From: Stropharia rugosoannulata
Taxonomy: Eukaryota > Basidiomycota > Agaricomycetes > Agaricales > Strophariaceae
Assembly: GCA_028532985.1 (NCBI GenBank)
Contig: JANCIK010000013.1
Coordinates: forward strand, 310,001-374,000
Length of the DNA stretch: 64,000 nt
Reading direction: 5' to 3'
How positions within the stretch are numbered: position 1 is the stretch's first letter; each line of letters opens with the position of its first letter. Below the pieces are notes generated by a model that was not told the origin of the DNA, made no database searches, and was given only the letters and a program-made list of their open reading frames with translations. Below are positions 23,669 to 34,057 of the stretch, one piece after another. Made by a program: the position numbers and the translations under genes.

Positions 23669-26027
23669 ATGTCATTGATAGAAAAGCGAACCATTGCCGG
23701 TAACAATCCCACCAAAAGTGAGTTTGAGCACAACGTGCTCTGTTTTTCCTGTGCTAACGATTGCATTGAGGAAACGGAGGGAATCAACTGATCGAGGCAC
23801 TCGAAGATTATATCCTACCGTTGATTCAGGGAAGTGGCGTCCAGGGGAGAGGCAGTACGTGTACCTTTATCGTTCGAAGTTGTTTGATGCTTACGTTCGC
23901 CTTCAAACAGATATGTCAGCATTGGGTCTGACTTACGAAGCCGCAGACTTGCTGGCTGCTCTGCAGAAGTTTGTCATCTCTCTTGCAGTAAAAAACGCAC
24001 AGCAAGAAATGGTTGTACTATGTGATCCTCCCCAAGGTAAGTTGTATGCATGCATTATTTCCCGCTGTTTATACAGACCTGATTGAGCCATGATCCACTG
24101 GCTGCATGCAGATGAATCATCTTCGACTCCCACTGTCCCACGTAGTACGTTCTCAGTAGCCATGACTTGTAGATGAATATGCACTTATTCATAACAACTG
24201 CTGCAGCCGTTGTTGCGGAGCGGCCTCCTCGCCTGAAGCAGTTCCTTCAAAATGCACGCTATACGGTGTTCAACACTATGCCCACATCAGAAATTTAACC
24301 ATTTAGTTTTTTCCGGTTTCTCACCCTGGAAACAGCAATAAAACCGCAAAAAACAGGAAACTTCTTTCTTCGGAAACATATGTATGGTAGGTCGGAAACC
24401 AAAAAGGGAATCAAGCCTGATAATTACCATTTCTATTCATATTACCGTGCTTCTGAACTGCTTCTGAAGCTTAATCTTAAGCTGAAATGTAAGTACGGTT
24501 TCCTGAAACAGAAAAACCGAACAAAACTAAAGAAACCCGGATACTAAATGGACAACTTTCTGATGCATTCGACTGTTAGCATTCAACAATGACGGCACAG
24601 GAATCAAGCTTGTTGAGCGCTCTGATATCCTTCAAATTGTGTCGGACAAAATCGAGAAGGAATTTTACGATAGGCTGTTTCCCGATCCCCATTTCCATAA
24701 CAAGTACAAGTCAGACTCAGGTGATGAGTATTATCTTCTTGATAGACTGGTTGATAAACACTGTCAATACGCCATACTTTCCCATACCTGGCTCCGTGAA
24801 TCGCCCGGAGAAGTCACGTTTTCGGACTGGACAGCACAGTCCTTTGACAAACGGCTAAATGGCTACAGCAAACTGGAAATGACTTTGGGCTGGATGGATA
24901 CCTGCTGCATCGATAAGAGCAGCAGTTCTGAGCTGGACGAGTCTATCAGGTCGATGTTTCGATGGTATAAGTCTAGTGCACTCTGTGTTACTTACCTGGC
25001 AGATACTACGACTCTGGAGGACATGCATCGCGATACATGGTTCACGCGTGGGTGGACTCTACAGGAGCTTATTGCACCAATCAAAATAAAGTTCTATAAC
25101 AAGAGCTGGAAATGCCTCCGAGCCTCCGTATGGAAAGATTTGGATGACAGACGCAATGGTGCAATATTGGAGCGGATCCGCCAAGCCACTACAATCACTC
25201 CAGATGAGCTCCGCGAGCAGCTATCGGATATTGCTATTTCCCGTCGCATGCAGTGGGCAACAAAGCGCAACGTTACAAGAGAGGAGGACACGGCATATTC
25301 TCTCATGGGCATCTTCAACGTCAGTATTTCGACCGCGTACGGTGAAGGGGCGAAATTAGCATTCAGGCGACTTATACACGCTATTCTTAGTGCTAGCCAT
25401 GGCCATTCAGCAGTGCTTGACATTGTAAACGGTCGCCCAGCGTACTACAGTATCCAGAGCGAGGATCTTACTCCTACATGCGAAAGGGACTTTGCTCATG
25501 CCTTGCCAGGTATCAAATGGCATAGGCCTTACAAGCCAGTTGTATCCACTCCGCTTGGCCTGAGAGTGTCCGTCCTCATCATGCCTGCATTTAAGACAAC
25601 GTCAGAGTACACCGAAATGTTTGTTCCAAGAGGAGATTACTATGCTCATGCCATTTACCCCAGGATCAGCCCTTTTGCTCACACAGTCGTGGATTTTAGC
25701 CATAACGTTCTTGATAACCGCCTTTTTGGGAAGCTCGGACGGACATTCGACTTCAATTTAGCGGAATCCCGAATATTCGGTGTGTTGAACTTCAAGGAAT
25801 CACAGGCAGCTGTAGAATTTGGTCACGGGGAGGTATGCTTTGCCATCGAGCTTCACCTCCATGAAGATAAGGGCGAAAACTTGGAAGAAGCCACATTCAG
25901 CGTCAAGCATCGGAGAAAACCTGTCACATTCCAACTTCAAACCTTTGCCACAACAGAATCCGACATCAAAATTTTCAAGAAAGATCTTCATAGACATGGT
26001 ATGACGCTTAGGACCTTATACCTGTAG
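23669..26027 (+). pseudogene. HET-C: HET gene broken by an insertion and a deletion
   Basis: The five-exon plan is readable: 23669-23717, 23771-23854, 23911-24036, 24112-24141 and an exon starting at 24207. The last exon is cut at 24284, inside the codons for the PIR(M/L)LAF strand, by a 281-bp inverted-repeat element (24285-24565). The first in-frame stop lies 14 nt into the insert. The frame resumes at 24568 and stays open to 26027. Downstream, KLEM is joined directly to TLGWMDTCC, so 11 codons (FCRVAALNHG plus one) present in every paralogue are missing, in frame. The remaining HET motifs (YAILSHTWLRESPGEV, WFTRGWTLQELIAP, AYSLMGIFNV) are intact. A product could only come from splicing across the insert, for which no borders are evident. 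Otherwise it encodes a ~105-residue stub. Confidence 0.85.
24285..24565. mobile_element. MITE-like element inside HET-C
   Basis: 281 bp with terminal inverted repeats: left CATCAGAAATTTAACCATTT and right, reverse-complemented, CATCAGAAAGTTGTCCATTT, 18 of the first 22 positions matching. Looser similarity (TCCGG-TTTCT) runs further in. The dinucleotide CA stands on both sides (24283-24284, 24566-24567). Removing the element plus one CA restores the paralogue reading frame exactly, so the insertion point is well defined. No coding capacity. The superfamily is not recognised, and a 2-bp duplication is unusual outside Tc1/mariner, which would give TA. Confidence 0.85.
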
Positions 26028-26617
26028 GTGAGTACGTATACGTATATTTTTAAAATGATCGAAATTTACCAAAATGACGTCTTGTCTAGGCGTTCAAGGT
26101 ATGTGTCAAATATAGCAACTAGGCTTCACTGAGTTACAGCTGCTGAGCTGAGCTGTTATTCATAGTCTCGTCTCGGAGATCGGATAAGTCAAGATATCAA
26201 GGTATCAAATGGGAGATGTTGGGGAGATGGTTCCATCAGCAAGACTGCACATTCTCGGGGTACATTGGGGCACTTGCAAGTGCTTGGGGCCGGTTGGGAA
26301 GGACTGGCGAGCGCCCAACCTTTCCCAATTAATTTAACTTGTACAATTCTCGCAGCCACACCCAATACGTACACAATATGCCACAAGTTAGTGATATCAT
26401 CCCAAGCAATTACCAAGTCTGTCCCAAGCGCCTCCCAAGCGCTGGCACAGCCACTCTCTCACTTCTCCTTCAACATGTACGGCGCCAGCGGAGAATGGCT
26501 AGTACTGTCTAGTAGTTCTTCGGCATGCTGCGAAAACTTTAAGATCATTTTTTTCTGTCTCTGTTGTTCCTCACCACTCACAGCAGCAGAGGGTACATTC
26601 CGAAGAGTCTCTTACTT
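26028..26617. other. Spacer, no gene seen
   Basis: About 590 bp. It begins with an AT-rich stretch after HET-C. An open frame at 26265-26627 has no recognisable features and overlaps the start proposed for the next gene. Confidence 0.4.
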
Positions 26618-28165
26618 ATGCCTGTGACTACGAGGTATTGTTCTACTATTTGTGCCACTACTAGTACTAATTCTACTCTCACCAAGATCCCAAACTCGCG
26701 ACCACGAGAGAAGTTCAGAGGACCCTCGACTTCCACCGTCACCGTTCTCATTGGTCAGAACCCTCTACTGACTTCTATTTTCTAGCAGCAAACGAGGGCC
26801 TAGCAAGAAAGAGGCCATCGGGGGTCTCATGCCGGGGTGGCAATCACGCTTAGCGGCATCACATTCTAAATCAGATACTTTTCATGCACAGACGCCCATA
26901 GCAATGAGTACCGATGCCGAGAGTAACCCAAATGCGGTCAGCGAATTTGCAATGGAGGAGCCCGTGGCAATGACTGTAGCCCTTCGAGCTTCCAAGAAGT
27001 CGATGGTGCGGATGGCAGGGGTAGGCGAACATGTGGGCAAGGCAAAGGTGAGTATATGCTACACTATTTTCAACGTCACGTATACATATATGAACACTTC
27101 TTACTAGGCAGCATTAGCAAAGACTGTCAAGATGGTTGAGCGACCACTTGGGGCAGTTACATCGGGTCAGCATCCAAATTGGGTTGTGGCCCATCTTCAG
27201 TTGAAGACTGGCCCACATTACACCTTATGGCGCACTCAGTACCGCCATACCCTGCTCCGTTGGGCCGCTACAGCTCAGGACCCATATGGCAACAATAGTG
27301 CGCTCAATGGCGACATCGTGTTGACGATATGGCAAACAGTATTCACAGACATTGATATCCACCAGACTGTTCCGGGCGATGGCATGGCTGCGGATATGTT
27401 GATCTCATTGGTATGTGTATCGTCTCATTGATACCTTGTGACTTGTTTAACATACATGACTTACAGAGTGGCGACATTCTGCTTGACTGGCGCTGTCAAA
27501 CCGGCCGCCATGCCATGGAATTAGTGTCAAAATTCTTCCAGAAGTGTGACATGACACCCGAGGAGACAGTCGATTACATTAGCTGTGCTATCGATGGTCC
27601 GCCGCCTCGCAAGTTTGCTTTCGTATATCGAAACCCTGGGGCCGGCCCGGTAAGTCATTGTCCCAGACTGTCAGATTCACGCTTATGAAAATGTCGCTAC
27701 TAGGGTGAGTCTCCTGGGGGACTTAAAGCTGAAGCAATCATACAGCTATTTGCGGTCAATATAAAGAAGATGACGCACTCCGTTTTTGAATATGGACACC
27801 CTGTGGGCGCTTTGGGGTTATGTATTGCCGCGGTAAGTTTGGTTATTGATATATATGTATAGCTGAAGAGGTTGACTTGGATACAGCTTGAACGGGCATT
27901 CACATTATGGCTTAAAGCCAGCGGTCAAGACCCTAACACAATCACGACAACAAGCGGCAAGAAGAACACTATCACGCCGTTTGGTGAGACTGAATGGGGT
28001 CCAACCACTCGATCATGGGTTCAAGCAGCGTCACGCCTATCGGATGAAGATTGGGACGAGATATACGAACTGGCCGAGAAGTACACGGGATCACAGGCAA
28101 GTGGCAATGACGATGAGGGCGGTAGCGGTGATGGGCATGATGACAGAGCTGTTATTGAGCTCTGA
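26618..28165 (+). CDS. Six-exon gene of unknown function inside the HET array
   Basis: Exons 26618-26634, 26786-27047, 27108-27410, 27467-27649, 27704-27832 and 27887-28165 join in phase to give 390 aa. All introns are GT-AG and exons 2-6 look firm. The tiny first exon (MPVTT) with a 151-bp intron is chosen by phase and is less sure. The N-terminus is basic (SSKRGPSKKEA), suggesting nuclear entry. The centre has YTLWRTQYRHTLLRWAATAQ and GDILLDWRCQTGRHAMELVS. Near the C-terminus lie KAEAIIQLFAVNIKKMTH and GALGLCIAAVERAFTLWLK-type hydrophobic helices, then an acidic Gly/Asp tail (NDDEGGSGDGHDD). Composition and layout recall transposon-associated or DUF6532-like basidiomycete proteins, but I do not recognise the family. 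No inverted repeats were found around it. Confidence 0.65.
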
Positions 28166-31009
28166 ACTTAGCGATTTAACAAGATTTGAACGTAAAAGTA
28201 GTATACAAAGATTTATTAGTACATTCGTCGTTTGTATAGCTGCATAATTGATCATTAGTGGCTGGTAGAAACCAGCCAAAAAATTTATTTTGGTGATATC
28301 GACATCCCAAGTGTGAACAATTTATCAACAACTTATGACCAATTATGTCTACAAGTATAGCACCAACTAAATGCCTATTAACCGTACAATCGTGTTATAT
28401 AAATGGCCAATTAGGATCTCATCCATACAATTGAATTCGCAATTTCAGCCCAACTGGATGTACTTTGACACAACTAAGCTCACAACTTCGAAGGTAATCT
28501 TACAATCAATTATGAATTGGCTGGCTTGGAAACATAGGCGCTCCAATTGTACAGGACAACTTTTATTGTACTACTCTACGGAATTGGTGCGGTTGGGCTG
28601 CTTGGGGCGAGTTGGAGTCTTGTACAAGTTCCCCCAAGCAGGGTGTAGACTTGCTGATGTCGCAGTCGCTTTAGTAGTCTCGGAAGAAATGTAATCAAAT
28701 TGTATATCCAGAACGTATAAAAATCGACCTTTTGTATGGACTATTGACCCACGTGTACCCAAAGGTTCCACATCGCCGCTGTGCCAACTTCCTTGTCTTC
28801 ACGAGCTCGCTCCAAGACACATACGCGCAAGCCACGCGCGCTCAACTGTCCACTCAAGTGCCGCGTACATGCATATATGCATGTCCCCCAACGGCCCTGT
28901 CCTCGTCGCGCACGGCATTAGCTGCCACACTCCCCCCGCCTCTGTATTAACCTGCTCCTGCCCACCCCGGTCGCCCACCCCGGTGGCGTCCCATAACATC
29001 CGGCGGCCGAATAGGCTACCACTGCCCTACGCTCCCCTCTACCCGCTCTGCACTACTCACACAACACTCGCGCCTGGAGGAAGCCGGGACGCGCATTCCT
29101 CCTGCGACCTCATGCACGCTGCTTGCGCGCCAGCACATCAAATCGCTCAGACCGTCCATCTCCTCTGGGCATTGAACATGTTCCCAGCTATGTCTTGGAA
29201 AGCTGGGCACAATGCGCCCTGTCTCCTAGGAAAGTCAGTGTCCTGCAGCTGTCTTGACACTTGTCGACCTGTCAACGATACTAATAATATTTATAGTACG
29301 TACCAATGGGTACCCAAAGGAGGGTTAGCTCGCCAGTGATCATTCAGAGTCCAGACGAGCCCAGGCGTCCGACTCGGAGATGGCGACAATGATATTTGGG
29401 CGACAAGTTATTGCGAGTCGTACAGTGTCCTCCCGTGAGCTATTCTCGGCCCTGGCGCTGATGACTGCCGCGACCCAGCGGGGAAGGCATAATCGAGCAT
29501 CGGTGACATGGCCGTATACATCAAGTAAAGATATCCATCTGACCCCTATTCACGTTGTATGTTTGTGTATAGGATGGCAGTCGAGGTTATTGAGGGGGGG
29601 GGGGGGGGGGGGAGCGGAGCCCTGGGGCATAAATATAATTGACAGGGGGCTGGAAGAGAATGTGCGCACTGGAATCCGGATGGAGTTGGCGCGCGAGGCG
29701 GGCACAGTGTGACTTTAAATTGCATTGGGGTAAGAGCGTGAGCGGTACTGGTAAGTGACCGCGTGGGTGAGATCGTGGGTCATGCTGACTGCAAGTGAGG
29801 ACGCGCGCAGGCGTACGACTGGCCCCTGGGTAAGGGCATGGGTGGGCAGAGAGCGAGCTAGGGCGAGCACGTTCAACTAGAATGAGGTGCGGGCTAAGAG
29901 TGGACGCAGGCAAGGGCGTGGGTACGGAGCAGTCAAGCGCGTATAGGGCGCAAGAACATGGAGTGGGCGGAGGAGTATGGCGTAGGTGGAAGTGAGGAGT
30001 GGGAGTAGGCGAGCCGCAGTATGCGGGATCATTTGTCTGCGCCAGGAGTGGATGATGCACGTTGGTTGCAATTAGTGTCGGCGTCACCGTGAGTCGGTCC
30101 TTTGACCGCGTGCACCATGCACTTCAGTTACCAGTAGAACATACCAGGTCTACGCTCCGCCCCCTTGACGGGGCTGAATCAGGATACCGTCTGGTCTGGC
30201 CCCAATTGTATCAGGAGGTTCCTTGAAATTCCAGAGGAGGTGGGCGTAAGTGGCGCCGGTAAGTCTGGGTTTGATCATGATTCATTGTTTGATTACTTAC
30301 CTTGTTTAATTTGTGTCGTTCCGGTTAACCCACTCTCAATTAAATTACATAGTTCCATTTGCGCTTCCCACGCACAGCGCCCACCCTCCCCGCAGGCCGC
30401 GCTGGTAGCGCGGGGCGGCGATCCATTGTATAATTATACTGGTACTATACTGGTACTCTGTAGGCCGTCCACATGCTGATGCCGAGTTGAAGTCTATGCG
30501 GAGAACTACCGCAGCCTGGTAACTCTCAAAGGGTCACTGTTCCACATACGCCGGGGAGCTGTGCAAGCATTGCTACATCTGTTTCAGCACTTGAGGCTTA
30601 CCTTGTTAACATCTACTCCATCTGCATCAACAGTTATCTCTGACAGAGTCTGACAGCACATTGGCGCCCACTCTTTACAGATCAAATCTTTACTTGCAGA
30701 CTCAAAGACTACATGTAGTTGCCTCAGAAGATGAAGTCCGGTTCTCCCCTAAATAAAGCATAACGAACGAGTGAGTTATACTAAAAGTACCCAGAATAGG
30801 TCACTTTCTTAACATGCCAGGATGAGTAAACGAACAATGCCCGCATTGCGCTAGGAGCATTGCTGAGTCGAAATATGATTTACCATCCAAATTTAGAGCG
30901 TACAGTCTACCTGCATTGCGTACAACGGACTTCGTTTTCCAAGCTCGTTCCATTACCGCGCCAGTTTGGGGTAGTGGAAACAACTCCTTGGGTGCTCTAT
31001 TTTTAGATG
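28166..31009. other. Gene-poor spacer between unknown gene and HET-D
   Basis: No supportable gene. The stretch 28,690-28,740 (GTAATCAAATTGTATAT, then AAATCGACCTTTT) recurs in altered form at 33,560-33,620. The zone 28,780-29,110 is C-rich and shares strings such as TCCACTC, GCATACATGCA-like palindromes and ACGGCCC with 37,780-38,990, so it may be an old dispersed repeat. The zone 29,640-30,070 is G-rich on the plus strand. Confidence 0.5.
29594..29612 (+). repeat. Poly-G run of 19
   Basis: Nineteen consecutive G residues. Length is likely variable and sequencing of such a run may be imprecise. Confidence 0.85.
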
Positions 31010-31293
31010 ACAGGTTGCTTCTACATCGCCGGTCCACTTCCACCTGAAACACAAACGGTCCTTTCATGCCTCGTGCATGAGGGGCAAAATTGACACAAGT
31101 GCAGTGCTATACGTGCGACATGGGAATGGCATGTACGTCCTGACACACGCAATGAGCATTCACAGCTTTATACGCAACCACATTGTCAGTATCCCAGTCC
31201 ATACAGACACCTGCTGCGACCTGACAAATTCGCTGCACCAGATACTATTCATTGCAGGAAATTTGAGCTTGGTATTCAGCGGGCTCAATTACA
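31010..31293 (+). promoter_or_regulatory. Conserved HET upstream block (HET-D)
   Basis: GACAGGTTGCTTCTACATCG matches the HET-C block with two changes. GGGGCAAAATTGACACAAG and a CTATACGTGCGACATGGG string follow, where the CACGTG hexamer is altered to TACGTG. Then come GCATTCACAGCTTTAT and ACCACATTGTCAGTATC, with ACACCTGC before the start. Promoter role inferred. Confidence 0.6.
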
Positions 31294-33465
31294 ATGAGAT
31301 CTGACGTAAAGCAGCAGAATACGGATGCAGAGATCGTTGAAGGTGAGCTTAAGCACGTCGCGCAGTAACATTTTGGTTTAGGTTTGTACTAACAACACTC
31401 GGAGAGTACGGAGGGAAGACACTCATTAAAGCACTTGAGAGCTATATCATACCGTTGATTCACGGAAGTAGCGCCCAGGTGGGATGCAGTAAGTGGACAT
31501 TTATCTTTCAAAGTTGTTTTACGCCTTCACAGAGATAAATCAGCACCTGGACTGACTTCGGAGGCAACAGACTTGCTGGCCGCTCTGCAGAGTTTTGTTG
31601 TCTCCCTGACAGCAAAGAAAGCACCGCAGAGAATGGCCGTACGCCAGGAAACAGCTGTACGTAACCCTTGGCCAAGTATGTTGGCTGCATTTTTTCCCGC
31701 TCTTTTCGTGCAGACCTGATTCAGCCAAGATCCAGCTACAAACACTAGATTGCCTTCGACACCCATACCCCGTACGTGCTCGTTTTTAATGCCTTTTAGG
31801 AGTGAACGTGGACTAATATAATACATGACATCTTTTACAGCCCTAGTCACGGAGCGGCCTCCTCTCCCCAAGTGGATCCTCGAACGCCTGCGCAACCGGG
31901 TGTTCAACAGAATGCCCATTCGCATGCTCACATTTAACAGGAATGGGACAGATATCAGACTTGTTGAGCGCCCTGAAATCCTTTCTCTTGTATCCAGAAA
32001 AATCACAGAGGAATTCTCCCGTTTCAACCCGCGGCTCCTGTCGATTCAAAACGAGGATGATATCAACAGCCTCCTCGACCGACAATGTGCATACGCCATA
32101 CTTTCCCACACCTGGCTCCGTGAATCGCCCGGAGAAGTCACGTTTTCGGATTGGACAGCACAGTCCTTTGACAAACGGCTAAATGGCTACCGCAAGCTGG
32201 AAATGTTCTGTCGTGTTGCTGCTTTGAACCACGGATTTACTTTTGGATGGATGGATACGTGCTGCATCGATAAGAGCAGCAGTTCTGAGCTGGACGAGTC
32301 TATCAGGTCGATGTTCCGATGGTACAAATCGAGTGCACTCTGTGTCACTTACCTGGCGGATACTATACCTCTGGAGGACATGCATCGCGATACATGGTTC
32401 ACGCGTGGGTGGACGCTACAGGAGCTTATTGCACCAGATATGATAAAGTTCTACAGCAAGAACTGGAAATGCCTCGCCCCCAGAAGGGAAGATATGAATG
32501 ACAAATATGATGGTGCAATATTGGAGCAGGTCCGCAAAGCCACTACAATCACTCCAAATGAGCTCCGCGAGCAGCTATCGGATATTGCTATTTCCCGTCG
32601 CATGCAGTGGGCAGCAAAGCGCAACGTTACAAGAGAGGAGGACACGGCATATTCTCTCATGGGCATCTTCAACGTCAGTATTTCGACCGCGTACGGTGAA
32701 GGGGCAGAATCCGCATTCAAGAGGCTTGTTCAGGAAATTCTAAGTGCCAACCACAGCCATTCAGCAGCGCTTGACATTGTAAACTGGGGCCAAGTCTTGG
32801 ACGACGAAACTGATATTGTCGGGCTGCTTCCTCCAAGTCCAGATTACTATGTTCAAGCCGTGCCGAATATTGTATGGCATGAGCCTTACGAGCCAGTTGT
32901 ATCCACTCCGCTTGGGCTGCGGGTGTCCGTTCTCGTCATGCCTGCCCTTGGGACGACGTCAGCAGATGCCAAATACTTTTCTCCGATGGGAGATTACTAT
33001 GCCATCGTCCACGAAACCCCTACTTATTGCTCCAAGGTCCCATCTATTTGGAGGCCTGTGACATACAGTGCTTATAATGTTCTGGATAATCGCATGTATG
33101 GACCTTACGGACAATTGGCCATTAGCGCACAGGACAATGTGATGTTAGGACCTTATGGACAATTGGCTATCGGGGGGCAGGAAACGTTCTCGATTGCAGC
33201 AGCACCCCTGATACTCGGCGTCTTGAACTTCAAGGAGTCGCAGACCGCTGTAGAATTTGCTCGCGGGGAGGTATGCTTCTCCATTGTGCTTACACCTGAA
33301 ACATATGAGAGTGTAAGTATTAAAGAAGCCACATTCGCCGTTGGATACACGACAAAGCCCATCACATTCAAACTTGAAACCGTTGCTCCAACATACAACA
33401 ACATCAAAATTCTTAAGCAAGATCTTCATAAACATGGTATGACGCTGAGAACCATGTACTTATAG
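31294..33465 (+). CDS. HET-D: HET-domain protein, array member 4
   Basis: Exons 31294-31342, 31405-31488, 31535-31675, an uncertain short exon 31749-31775 (weak GTGCTC donor; skipping it also keeps frame), and 31841-33465, giving about 641 aa. The N-terminal blocks are KTLIKALESYIIPLIHG and GLTSEATDLLAALQSFVVS. HET motifs are YAILSHTWLRESPGEV (about residue 186), WMDTCCIDKSSSSELDESI and WFTRGWTLQELIAP, followed by SRRMQWAAKRNVTREED. Much of the HET domain is nearly identical in DNA to HET-C, while the N- and C-terminal parts are less so. The C-terminal half has an in-frame 48-bp tandem duplication, so GPYGQLAI occurs twice (about 33,100-33,180). The frame is open throughout and the gene is likely functional. 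Confidence 0.86.
33101..33196 (+). repeat. 48-bp in-frame tandem duplication in HET-D
   Basis: GGACCTTACGGACAATTGGC and, 48 bp later, GGACCTTATGGACAATTGGC. The second halves have diverged, so it is not fresh. It is absent from the other paralogues. Confidence 0.75.
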
Positions 33466-33799
33466 GTGAGTAGTATGTATCCTGATATCTTTTAAACTGA
33501 TAAAATGATTTAGCCAGGATCACAAGTGGTCCGTGGAAGATGTTTTGCGATCACGTTAGCAGTTCATGAAAAGATGTAATCAAAACTGTATATGTCGAAC
33601 ATATGAAGATCGACCTTTTTCTGACTCTTGACCTAAGCGCAACCTAAGTGTAACCACATTATACTTATTTGTTGAAATGATGCGCACTATCAACGCACCA
33701 TAAAGCGGACCGTAAGAAAATAAAGTAAATGTGGTAAGGTACGGGACGCCCATATCCCGCCAACGTTCGTCAGAGGGAGAACACGGTCATTGACTCATT
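33466..33799. other. Short HET-D/HET-E spacer
   Basis: No gene. It includes a variant of the repeat seen near 28,690 (GTAATCAAAACTGTATAT with AGATCGACCTTTTT). Confidence 0.5.
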
Positions 33800-34057
33800 T
33801 GACATCACCGGTCCACCGGAAATCATATGATTTTTCGTGCCTCAAGGCCTCAAAACTTCACGCGCACGCCTGATGGGCAAAAATAGCACAAGCAAGATAC
33901 TTCACGTGCAATATGGCTACGGCACGCACCCAGCATTCACAGCTTTGTACGGAACCACATTGCCAGACACCCATCGTGATCTAATCACGTCGCCACACCG
34001 GACCTTCTACGTTGTATTCAACCTGCGTTTGGTCACATATAGCAAACCTAAAGCACG
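33800..34057 (+). promoter_or_regulatory. Conserved HET upstream block (HET-E)
   Basis: ACATCACCGGTCCACCGGAAA resembles the HET-C and HET-D blocks. CTGATGGGCAAAAATAGCAC, ACTTCACGTGCAATATGG with a CACGTG hexamer, GCATTCACAGCTTTGTAC and ACCACATTGCCAGACACCC follow in the same order as in the paralogues. Confidence 0.6.

Noticed and set aside
24285..24565. Reading the HET-C insert as an intron
   Set aside because: Its borders lack GT and AG at the points that restore frame, it has inverted-repeat ends with a CA duplication, and no paralogue has an intron there.
29587..30087. 166-residue minus-strand frame ending at the poly-G run
   Set aside because: Low-complexity Pro/His-rich translation of G-rich DNA, no start context or known domain.
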